A DNA stretch of 7,831 bases, taken from contig JAQCNN010000115.1 in the NCBI GenBank assembly GCA_028275005.1, positions 1 to 7,831 on the forward strand. Reading direction: 5' to 3'. Position 1 is the stretch's first letter. Every line of letters begins with the position of its first letter. The notes beneath the pieces are model-generated. The model was not told the DNA's origin and did not search any database. It saw only the letters and a program-made list of their open reading frames with translations. Both the position numbers and the translations under genes were made by a program. This stretch comes from Salinirussus sp. GTDB taxonomy: Archaea; Halobacteriota; Halobacteria; Halobacteriales; Haloarculaceae. This document shows positions 1-5,062 of this stretch, in pieces.

Positions 1-1
1 G

Positions 2-316
2 CGTGTGGAGTCCAACGGGACGACCGACACGGTCAGCCTGGACAGTTCCCTCTCTGCCGGCGACACACGCTACATCTACTTCGAAGCCTCCTCGCAGGCA
101 CTCCGGGTGACAGCTGACCGCCCCGAGCAGAGCAGTGTCTCGCCTCTTACGAGCCCGGTGTCCGTTCAGGTCACCACCGAGGGCGGTGTGACCCTCCACA
201 GTAGCAGTATGGCCTGGGGCTCCGAGAGCGTGTCCGAAGGCAGCTCCGGCGGTTCCGGCGGGTCAACCTCCACAGAGAGCGCAAACGCAACCGCAACGGC
301 CGGTTCGTCACAGTAG
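2..316 (+). CDS. C-terminal fragment of a Ser/Thr/Gly-rich, probably exported protein
   Basis: The reading frame is open from the window edge to TAG at 314-316, so only the last 104 residues are seen and the true start lies upstream. The GTG at 5 is probably internal. The first 70 or so residues alternate short polar and hydrophobic stretches (TRYIYFEASS, PVSVQVTT, GVTLHSSS), which suggests beta strands. The last 35 residues are a low-complexity tail of Ser, Gly, Thr and Ala (SEGSSGGSGGSTSTESANAT) with no membrane anchor after it. Such tails are common in haloarchaeal secreted or surface proteins, so export is inferred; no signal peptide is visible because the N-terminus is missing. I do not recognise the family. 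Acidic residues are fewer than usual for a cytoplasmic haloarchaeal protein, which also fits an external or linker region. Confidence 0.6.
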   Translation, partial: RVESNGTTDTVSLDSSLSAGDTRYIYFEASSQALRVTADRPEQSSVSPLTSPVSVQVTTEGGVTLHSSSMAWGSESVSEGSSGGSGGSTSTESANATATAGSSQ

Positions 317-354
317 AGCAGTGCCGGTCTGAGTGTGTCTTCACAGGCCGCCCG

Positions 355-407
355 GAAGTGATACGGCGAAATACATTTGTTTTTGTAGTCATATCTTGTG
401 CGGTACC
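355..407 (+). promoter_or_regulatory. Short AT-rich intergenic stretch, possible promoter of the decarboxylase-like gene
   Basis: The 91 bases between the first two genes become AT-rich from about 363. They include GCGAAATACATTTG (365-378), which resembles an archaeal BRE/TATA pair, followed by a T-rich run at 377-384. The TATA-like part lies roughly 33-38 bases before the ATG at 408, giving a short leader at most. The T run could also help end transcription of the upstream gene. The assignment rests on composition and spacing only. Confidence 0.25.
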
Positions 408-1171
408 ATGGCGACGGGAGACACCACGGGGTCAGGAGGGACAGACGGGGAATCAGAGACGCTCTCGACGGGCCACGAGGTTGCCCTCCCGCTCTCGACA
501 CACGCGACGATGACCGGGGCAGTTCTGTCAGCCGCACCCGAGGCTGTCCGAGACCTGCTTCCAGCCGGGCTGACGCCGGTCCGGGCGACCCGGAGTCGCG
601 CGGCAGTGACACTCCTGTGCGTCGATTACGACCGAATCGGGTACGACTCGGGCATCGAACCGTACAACGAGTTCGGTGTGTTGATCCCCGCCACCCACGG
701 CGACTCCCGGACGCTGCCGTACGTGTCGGTGTTCACACGCGGGGTGACCGGCTACGTCTGGCACCTCCCGGTTACCTCGGAGCCTGCCAAAGCGCTCGGG
801 GTCGACATCTGGGGGTACCCGAAGGAGGTCGCCGACATCACACACGACGACGACGGCACGACCCGCCGGACATCGGTGCACATCGACGGGGACCACCTTA
901 TCGACGTCACCGTCGACCGGCCGCCGATGGTCAGCCGGAGCGACTCCGGGGTGAGTTCACGACAAAGGATGGGACCATCCTGTGCGAGCAGACCGAGCTC
1001 AACGGCGAGATCGGCCTCTGGCCGTACAGCAACAAGATCTCGTACACACTCGGCGACCACCCACGGGCACAGCGTCTCAGAGAGCTCGACCTGAGCGACC
1101 GTGCGCTCATGCGGTTTGCGGCGGATACCGAGTTCGTCATTCACGAAGGGGATAGCGTCGGGACAGTCTGA
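408..1171 (+). pseudogene. Acetoacetate decarboxylase-like protein, interrupted by a frameshift
   Basis: Two overlapping frames together make one protein of about 254 residues, normal for the acetoacetate decarboxylase (ADC) fold. The first frame runs from ATG 408 to about 950 and includes EPYNEFGVLIPA (residues 84-95) and GVDIWGYPKEVADI (131-144). The second frame resumes with GEFTTKDGTILCEQTELNGE and ends at TGA 1169-1171. In classical ADC the Schiff-base Lys sits in a Pro-Lys-Lys motif. Here Lys139 of YPKE matches it, but the neighbouring Lys that lowers its pKa is Glu, so the reaction may not be acetoacetate decarboxylation. The switch needs one base added near the G run at 948-951; five G's instead of four give a continuous DSGGEF reading. 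Without that base the first frame continues into unrelated sequence and stops at 1094. It is either a decayed gene or a sequencing error in a homopolymer. No partner genes adjoin it. Confidence 0.8.
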
Positions 1172-1238
1172 CCGCCCGTACTACGCCGACGAGCGCTATC
1201 CTGCCCACCTCGGTTACATACGCTCCTGTGATGGATTG

Positions 1239-1318
1239 ATACTGCCGGACGTAAGCCATTCAAGAATTTCGCCACCCCGTGGTGGCGAATCTATTTACAA
1301 AGTTACGTCCGACAGTAT
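1239..1318. repeat. Nested inverted repeat, possible MITE-like element
   Basis: ATACTGCCGGACGTAA (1239-1254) is matched by its reverse complement at 1303-1318 with one mismatch in 16. Centred between them is a perfect hairpin, TTCGCCACC / GGTGGCGAA (1268-1276 and 1281-1289), with a CCGT loop. The outermost bases read TA at both ends (TA-CTG...CAG-TA). This fits a short non-autonomous element with terminal inverted repeats and a TA target duplication, as seen for IS630/Tc1-type insertions. The inner hairpin instead recalls IS200/IS605-type ends. It encodes nothing. It lies 68 bases after the broken decarboxylase gene, so a strong bidirectional terminator is an alternative, though there is no T run beside the hairpin. 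Confidence 0.5.
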
Positions 1319-1640
1319 GAGCACACTCTCCGGCCAACGCTCCAACCGCAGCCTCCGAAGACGGACGCGGAAGTCAGCCTCGACACCTGCGGCCGCTCTA
1401 GGTCCCCGGTTATCGAACACGCACAAACGGTCCACATCCCCGGTTCGCCGGGTGTACGGTAACAGCCGCTGTCTCTTGTTGCGGTTGCTGTCTGACCTGT
1501 GCCGTGTCTCACAGCCCGGAAACACGGTGTCGCTTGTCCGAGGTTCGGAGACGAACAAGTCCTGGGCGGACACAGGACGCTCCTTCTGCACGGTGGTGCA
1601 CTCACGAAACGGGCAATTCGGCGCCGCTGCAGGCGTCAAA
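1319..1640. other. Gene-free stretch with several short hairpins, function unknown
   Basis: No frame here has the acidic composition or family motifs expected of a haloarchaeal gene. The visible structure is a row of short inverted repeats: ACAGC/GCTGT (1462-1466, 1487-1491), CCGTGT/ACACGG (1502-1507, 1522-1527), CTTGT/ACAAG (1533-1537, 1555-1559), GTCCT/AGGAC (1559-1563, 1574-1578) and TGCAC/GTGCA (1587-1591, 1596-1600). They could be part of a structured RNA or chance in GC-rich DNA. I looked for the conserved motifs of RNase P RNA and SRP RNA and did not see them. Confidence 0.3.
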
Positions 1641-1649
1641 CGGTATGAG

Positions 1650-1674
1650 AGATGGGCTCGCGCGGATTTGAACC
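1650..1674 (-). repeat. Duplicated tRNA-Pro 3' end, putative attachment-site scar
   Basis: These 25 bases are identical to 1763-1787, which cover the last 22 bases of tRNA-Pro (part of the T loop, the 3' T-stem strand, the 3' acceptor strand and base 73) plus three flanking bases. Duplication of a tRNA 3' end is the usual mark left by tyrosine-recombinase integration at a tRNA. The copy lies on the side where an element inserted at this tRNA would sit, because the tRNA 3' end points to lower coordinates. Only 88 bases separate the copies and no integrase gene is present, so this would be a remnant or a nested att site. Confidence 0.65.
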
Positions 1675-1720
1675 CGACTGCGAGACTCGCCTTCGCTCGT
1701 CTCGCGCAGTTCAAATCCGC
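1662..1720. repeat. Cruciform built from the tRNA T-arm sequence
   Basis: GCGGATTTGAAC (1662-1673) and its exact reverse complement GTTCAAATCCGC (1709-1720) enclose a second inverted repeat, GCGAGAC/GTCTCGC (1680-1686 and 1699-1705), with a 12-base loop. The outer arms are T-arm sequence of the neighbouring tRNA-Pro, so a further inverted copy of the tRNA end lies between the two direct copies. It may come from repeated insertion and deletion events, or may act as a recombinase or terminator structure. Confidence 0.6.
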
Positions 1721-1762
1721 TTCGCGGCTCGGTTTGCTTCTCACGTCCGTTCGTCGCAAAAC

Positions 1763-1787
1763 AGATGGGCTCGCGCGGATTTGAACC
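1763..1787 (-). repeat. 3' end of tRNA-Pro, parental copy of the 25-bp direct repeat
   Basis: This is the in-gene copy of the repeat also found at 1650-1674. The match stops inside the T loop: the next base differs (G at 1788 against C at 1675). A crossover core within the 3' end keeps the tRNA intact after integration. Confidence 0.65.
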
Positions 1788-1838
1788 GCGGTCACGGGCA
1801 CCCAAGGCCCGAAGTATACCAGGCTAACCCACGAGCCC
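1766..1838 (-). tRNA. tRNA-Pro (anticodon UGG)
   Basis: The reverse strand folds into a full cloverleaf of 73 bases. The acceptor stem GGGCTCG/CGAGCCC is fully paired with discriminator A73. The D arm has GG and a short, partly wobble-paired stem. The anticodon stem CGGGC/GCCCG closes the loop CTTGGGT, which gives anticodon TGG and G at position 37. The variable loop is TGAC, and the T arm CGCGG-TTCAAAT-CCGCG is perfect. TGG reads proline codons. There is no intron, and CCA is not encoded because the bases after A73 are TCT. The gene is divergent from the AI-2E family gene to its right, and its 3' end carries the putative attachment sequence. Confidence 0.97.
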
Positions 1839-1862
1839 GCACACACAACTCCGCCGAACACG

Positions 1863-1877
1863 GATGAAAACCTTTCG
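1863..1877 (-). promoter_or_regulatory. Probable BRE/TATA promoter of tRNA-Pro
   Basis: Read on the minus strand this is CGAAAGGTTTTCATC, a purine-rich BRE-like segment followed by an AT-rich TATA-like segment. The TATA part is centred near 1867, about 29 bases upstream of the mature tRNA 5' end at 1838, the spacing expected for an archaeal promoter. Confidence 0.45.
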
Positions 1878-1895
1878 CTGCGCCCGTCGGAACTG

Positions 1896-1901
1896 TTTAG
1901 A
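1896..1901 (+). promoter_or_regulatory. TATA-like box for the AI-2E family gene
   Basis: TTTAGA lies 24-29 bases upstream of the GTG at 1925. This spacing would put the transcription start at or next to the start codon, giving the leaderless mRNA typical of haloarchaea. It also supports GTG 1925 as the start. Confidence 0.4.
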
Positions 1902-1924
1902 CGGTTGCCGGTGTCCTCCGGCAC

Positions 1925-3034
1925 GTGCCGGACCGTCGCCGTCTCTCCGTGCTCGTCGGGGTGCTCGTGGCCGTCGTGGTCGCCACAGCGTACGTCCTCC
2001 AGAGTGTGTTCGCGACTGTCTTCCTGGCGGTCACCGTCGCTTACGTCCTCTACCCCGTCCGACAGCTTCTCGTCGGCCGCGGGCTCGGCCCGCGGGTGGC
2101 TGCGGCGGTCAGCACGGCGCTTGCCTTTGTCGCCGTCCTCGCGCTCGTGGTGCCACTGGGCGCCGCGCTGTACCTCCGACGGGGGACCCTCTTTGCCTTT
2201 CTCGGGCAGGTTCCCGAGCGGTTGACGGTCGCGGTCGGCCAGTTCTCCTACACCCTCGAGTTCGCCGCGCTCCTCCAGACACTCCAGGACGCGGCGGGGG
2301 GGCTCGCCTTCGGGCTCGCACAGCGGCTGCCGGCGCTCTCGTTCAAGCTGTTTCTGTTCACACTCGTGGTGTACGCGCTCCTCATCAGGCCCGCCCGGCT
2401 CGGCGAGACGCTGCTCCGGCCGGTCCCCCGCCAGTATCACGACATCGTCGTCGCCTTCCACGAACGGACCCGCTCGATGCTGTACGGTATCTACGTCCTC
2501 CAGGCCGCGGTCGCCGTTGCCACCTTCTTTGTCGCTATGGTGGTCTTTCTGGTGTTCGGGTACGACTCGTGGTTCACCCTCTCGGTGCTCTCGGGGCTGC
2601 TTCAGTTCGTCCCGGTCCTCGGCCCGAGCCTGCTGGTCCTCGTCGTCGGCGCGACCGAGGTCGTCGCAGGCAACCTGAACCAGGCCGTCGCTATCGTCAC
2701 CGTCGGGCTCGTCGTCGTCGGCTTTCTGCCCGACGCCATCCTCAGGCCCCGGCTCGCCCACATCGCGACCGACGTTCCTGCGAGCGTCTACTTTATCGGC
2801 TTTACCGGCGGCACCCTCTCGGTCGGGCTGGTCGGGATCGTCGCCGGCCCGGTGGCGGTCGCCTGGCTGGCCGAGGCCGTTGCACTGCTGTCAGCCGAGA
2901 CCGACGTCGAGGACCGACACATTGCGGTCGACGACTGGGCAACGGGGTCCGAGGGCCCGGGGGCAGGCTCCGCCACGTCACCCGAGGAATCCGGTGACCC
3001 CGAGGCGCCGGGGGCCGTCGAGGAGCCCGATTAG
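1925..3034 (+). CDS. AI-2E family transporter (PerM/UPF0118-like membrane protein)
   Basis: The 369-residue product is a polytopic membrane protein. Hydrophobic segments lie near residues 8-27, 29-45, 59-83, 140-154, 189-211, 217-243, 252-270 and 286-316. The loop between the third and fourth segments (about 85-138) is the long soluble region typical of the family. LQFVPVLGP (226-234) is the conserved proline/glycine motif before a late helix, ILRPRLA (272-278) matches the family's Arg-Pro motif, and GLVGIVAGPVAVAW (301-314) is the usual last helix. Members include the reported AI-2 exporter TqsA and Na+(Li+)/H+ antiporters, so the substrate here is unknown. The last 45 residues form an acidic, Gly/Pro-rich cytoplasmic tail. 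The start is GTG, supported by the TATA-like box at 1896. Its TAG overlaps the stop of the convergent sulfurtransferase. Confidence 0.9.
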   Translation: MPDRRRLSVLVGVLVAVVVATAYVLQSVFATVFLAVTVAYVLYPVRQLLVGRGLGPRVAAAVSTALAFVAVLALVVPLGAALYLRRGTLFAFLGQVPERLTVAVGQFSYTLEFAALLQTLQDAAGGLAFGLAQRLPALSFKLFLFTLVVYALLIRPARLGETLLRPVPRQYHDIVVAFHERTRSMLYGIYVLQAAVAVATFFVAMVVFLVFGYDSWFTLSVLSGLLQFVPVLGPSLLVLVVGATEVVAGNLNQAVAIVTVGLVVVGFLPDAILRPRLAHIATDVPASVYFIGFTGGTLSVGLVGIVAGPVAVAWLAEAVALLSAETDVEDRHIAVDDWATGSEGPGAGSATSPEESGDPEAPGAVEEPD

Positions 3035-3846
3035 CCGTCTGTCCCCGTACCGGCCGCCGACCCGTCCTCTGTGGTCGCGACGGGCCGCCCCTCCCTCCGC
3101 CACTCGGTGAGACTCCCCTCGTAGAAGGCCAGGTCGGGGTAGCCGAGGTGGCGCAGGACGGTGTAGGTGTGACTGATCCGCCGTGCCGTGTTACAGTACA
3201 GCAGAACACGGCTCTCCGGGACGACCCCCCGTGCGTCGAGTAGTGACCGCACCTCCGCCTCGGGTCGTAGCCCTCGGGTCTCGTCGTCGACGACCGCCCG
3301 CCAGTCGAGCCTGACCGCGCCGGGGATGTGTCCCTCCGCAAACTCCCGGTCCTCCCGAGTGTCGACGAGAACGGTGTCCGGGTCCTCGGCCGCCGCCGCG
3401 ACCGTCTCGGCGTCGACCAGCGGCGTCTCGGCCGGCCGCTCGGCCTCGTAGGTCGCCGGCTCGACTGTGGGCGCCGCCGTCGCGGTCTCGCGCTCGCGCT
3501 GCCAGGCGGTAAAGTCGCCGTCGAGCAGATGTAGCCGGTCACGAGGGTGGCCGTACAGCTCCGCTGTCACGAGCAGCCGGGCGGCGAAGACGCCGTGGTG
3601 GTCGTCGTACGCGACGAGGTGGTCGCCGCGGCTGACCCCGGCCTCGCCCAACAGCCCGCCAAAGACGTCCGCCCCGGGGAGCATCCCCGTGTCGCCCTCC
3701 TCGCCCGCCCGGAAGGAGTCGAAGGGGACGTTCACCGCACCGGGGATGTGACCGATACCGTTGTACTCCCAGCCGTCGCGGACGTCGACCACCCGGGCCT
3801 CCCCGAGGCGGTCGGCCACCCACGACCGCGAGACGATCGCACTCAT
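3031..3846 (-). CDS. Two-domain rhodanese-type sulfurtransferase (thiosulfate/3-mercaptopyruvate sulfurtransferase family)
   Basis: The 271-residue protein has two rhodanese domains, about 1-120 and 140-260. These enzymes carry sulfane sulfur as a cysteine persulfide from thiosulfate or mercaptopyruvate to cyanide, thiols or proteins in the cytoplasm. VVDVRDGWEYNGIGHIPGAV (19-38) and VLVDTREDREFAEGHIPGAV (159-178) are the paired CH2A-like signatures. The active-site loop of the C-terminal domain is YCNTARRIS, with catalytic Cys218. The matching position of the N-terminal domain is YDDHHGVF, with Asp for Cys, so that domain is structural, as is usual. ATG 3846 is chosen; an in-frame ATG at 3879 would add MFKRVGGQTPA and cannot be excluded. 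It is divergent from a paralogue at 4110 and ends in an overlap with the AI-2E family gene. Haloarchaeal genomes often name such a pair tssA/tssB; I cannot tell which this is. Confidence 0.92.
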   Translation of the reverse strand: MSAIVSRSWVADRLGEARVVDVRDGWEYNGIGHIPGAVNVPFDSFRAGEEGDTGMLPGADVFGGLLGEAGVSRGDHLVAYDDHHGVFAARLLVTAELYGHPRDRLHLLDGDFTAWQRERETATAAPTVEPATYEAERPAETPLVDAETVAAAAEDPDTVLVDTREDREFAEGHIPGAVRLDWRAVVDDETRGLRPEAEVRSLLDARGVVPESRVLLYCNTARRISHTYTVLRHLGYPDLAFYEGSLTEWRREGRPVATTEDGSAAGTGTDG

Positions 3847-3847
3847 C

Positions 3848-3865
3848 GCAGGGGTTTGCCCGCCG
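3848..3865. repeat. First copy of an 18-bp imperfect direct repeat between the sulfurtransferase genes
   Basis: GCAGGGGTTTGCCCGCCG here matches GCAAGGGTTTACCCGCCG at 3993-4010 in 16 of 18 positions. This copy sits directly before the ATG of the minus-strand gene. Read on the minus strand the second copy contains AAACCCTTGC, similar to promoter sequence often found in haloarchaea. The pair could be operator or duplicated promoter sequence. Confidence 0.35.
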
Positions 3866-3992
3866 ACCCGCTTGAACATGTCTCTCCGGGCGGCTCGGGC
3901 TCGCTCGAAGATACCGGCAACGTCAGCCGAAAACTGCCCGGCCCCAACCCGTGACGACCGGGCACCGCCGACGCCGCCCGGGTCGTCGACGG

Positions 3993-4010
3993 GCAAGGGT
4001 TTACCCGCCG
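3993..4010. repeat. Second copy of the 18-bp imperfect direct repeat
   Basis: Its core GGGTTTACCC has three-base arms around TTTA. On the minus strand it could act as a BRE/TATA element, giving a long leader for the sulfurtransferase that starts at 3846. Start and function are not settled by the sequence. Confidence 0.3.
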
Positions 4011-4067
4011 GCCGGATACCAGAACATGTTGCCGGGAGTTGGGAGGAGTGGCGGGGTCTGCCGGGAC

Positions 4068-4097
4068 GTGTACTCATATATGTGCGGTGTACTAATA
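4068..4097 (+). promoter_or_regulatory. Promoter of the second sulfurtransferase, with a paired 11-bp repeat
   Basis: A TATA-like box, ATATAT (4076-4081), lies 22-34 bases upstream of the two ATGs at 4103 and 4110, so transcription should start at or very near the start codon. It is flanked by two direct repeats, GTGTACTCATA (4068-4078) and GTGTACTAATA (4087-4097). They differ at one position and start 19 bases apart, about two helical turns. The first overlaps the TATA box and the second lies between it and the expected start, a layout that suggests a repressor operator. No regulator gene is seen in the window. Confidence 0.5.
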
Positions 4098-4109
4098 GTT
4101 CAATGTACA

Positions 4110-4970
4110 ATGACTGACGACGGATACGCCAAAGACGTGCTCGTATCGGCCGACTGGGTGGAGGAGCGCCTCGACGAGTTCCAGAGTGACGACCCATCCC
4201 ACCGGCTGGTGGAGGTCGACGTGGACACCGAACTCTACGAGGAGAGCCACGCGCCCGGCGCGGTCGGGTTCAACTGGGAGGACCAGCTCCAGGACCAGAC
4301 CCAGCGCGACCTGTTGACGAAGGACGCCCTCGAGGACCTGCTCGGCAGTCACGGGATCAGCGACGACTCCACCGTGGTGCTGTACGGTGACAACTCAAAC
4401 TGGTTTGCCTCCTACACATACTGGCAGCTGAAGTACTACGGCCACGACGACGTGCGCCTGCTCGACGGCGGCCGGGACTACTGGGTCGAGAACGACTACC
4501 CGCTGACCGACGAGGTGCCCGAGTTCTCCGCGGTCGAGTACGAGGCCTCCGGCCCCCGCGAGAGCATCCGGGCCTACCGTGAGGACGTCGAGAACGCCAT
4601 CGAGCGGGGTATCCCGCTGGTCGACGTTCGCTCCCCCGAGGAGTACTCCGGCGAGATTCTCGCCCCGCCGGGCCTGCAGGAGACCGCCCAGCGTGGCGGT
4701 CACATCCCCGGCGCGGAGAACATCTCGTGGGCCGCTGTCACCAACGACGACGGCACGTTCAAGACTGTCGAGGAGCTGCAGGAGCTGTACGCCGACGACG
4801 GGATCGACGGCGACGAGACGACTATCGCGTACTGCCGTATCGCCGAGCGCTCCTCGGTCGCGTGGTTCGCCCTGCACGAGCTGCTGGGCTACGAGGACAC
4901 CGCCAACTACGACGGTTCCTGGACCGAGTGGGGGAACCTCGTCGGCGCCGAGATCGAGAAAGGCGCCTGA
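4110..4970 (+). CDS. Two-domain rhodanese-type sulfurtransferase, paralogue of the divergent gene
   Basis: The 286-residue acidic protein carries two rhodanese domains, about 1-135 and 150-283. LVEVDVDTELYEESHAPGAV (33-52) and PLVDVRSPEEYSG (169-181) with GGHIPGAENISW (196-207) mark the two domains. The active loop is YCRIAERSS, with catalytic Cys242. The first domain has YGDNSNWF, with Asp94 at the Cys position. The CRxxxR/S loop is closer to thiosulfate-specific rhodaneses than to the CG(S)GVT loop of mercaptopyruvate enzymes, but specificity is not proven. ATG 4110 is in frame; an ATG at 4103 is out of frame. The 263-base gap to the divergent paralogue holds promoter elements. It ends convergent to gshA, with a T6 run after the stop. 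It fits the haloarchaeal tssA/tssB pair. Confidence 0.94.
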   Translation: MTDDGYAKDVLVSADWVEERLDEFQSDDPSHRLVEVDVDTELYEESHAPGAVGFNWEDQLQDQTQRDLLTKDALEDLLGSHGISDDSTVVLYGDNSNWFASYTYWQLKYYGHDDVRLLDGGRDYWVENDYPLTDEVPEFSAVEYEASGPRESIRAYREDVENAIERGIPLVDVRSPEEYSGEILAPPGLQETAQRGGHIPGAENISWAAVTNDDGTFKTVEELQELYADDGIDGDETTIAYCRIAERSSVAWFALHELLGYEDTANYDGSWTEWGNLVGAEIEKGA

Positions 4971-5016
4971 GTACGGCGACGGCAGGCCCGAACCGGAGCA
5001 TCGACCGAACTCTGTG

Positions 5017-5022
5017 TTTTTT
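5017..5022 (+). terminator. Poly-T terminator after the second sulfurtransferase
   Basis: A run of six T's, in the context TGTGTTTTTTATC, lies 47-52 bases after the TGA at 4970 in otherwise GC-rich sequence. Archaeal RNA polymerase stops at such runs without needing a hairpin. On the minus strand the same bases are A's, so it would not stop the convergent gshA transcript. Confidence 0.55.
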
Positions 5023-5062
5023 ATCTGAGAGCACGAGCCCCGGAGTGGCCACAGCGGCCCCG

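Noticed and set aside
1303..1605. Minus-strand frame of 100 codons with many Cys residues
   Set aside because: It is not acidic, has no paired CPxC zinc-finger motif, and its start lies inside the hairpin region. It looks like chance.
1319..1640. RNase P RNA or SRP RNA in the gene-free region
   Set aside because: The conserved motifs expected for these RNAs were not seen on either strand.
1101..1784. Plus-strand frame of 227 codons across the gene-free region
   Set aside because: It begins inside the decarboxylase-like gene, crosses the inverted repeat and runs into the antisense strand of the tRNA; its composition is basic and Ser/Arg-rich.
1295..2761. Long minus-strand open frame of 488 codons
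   Set aside because: Most of it is antisense to the clearly real AI-2E family gene. Its composition is charged, low-complexity complement sequence with no domain, a common effect in GC-rich DNA.
3951..4109. Upstream extension of the second sulfurtransferase
   Set aside because: It would contain the TATA box and paired repeats, and its basic composition differs from the acidic protein that follows.
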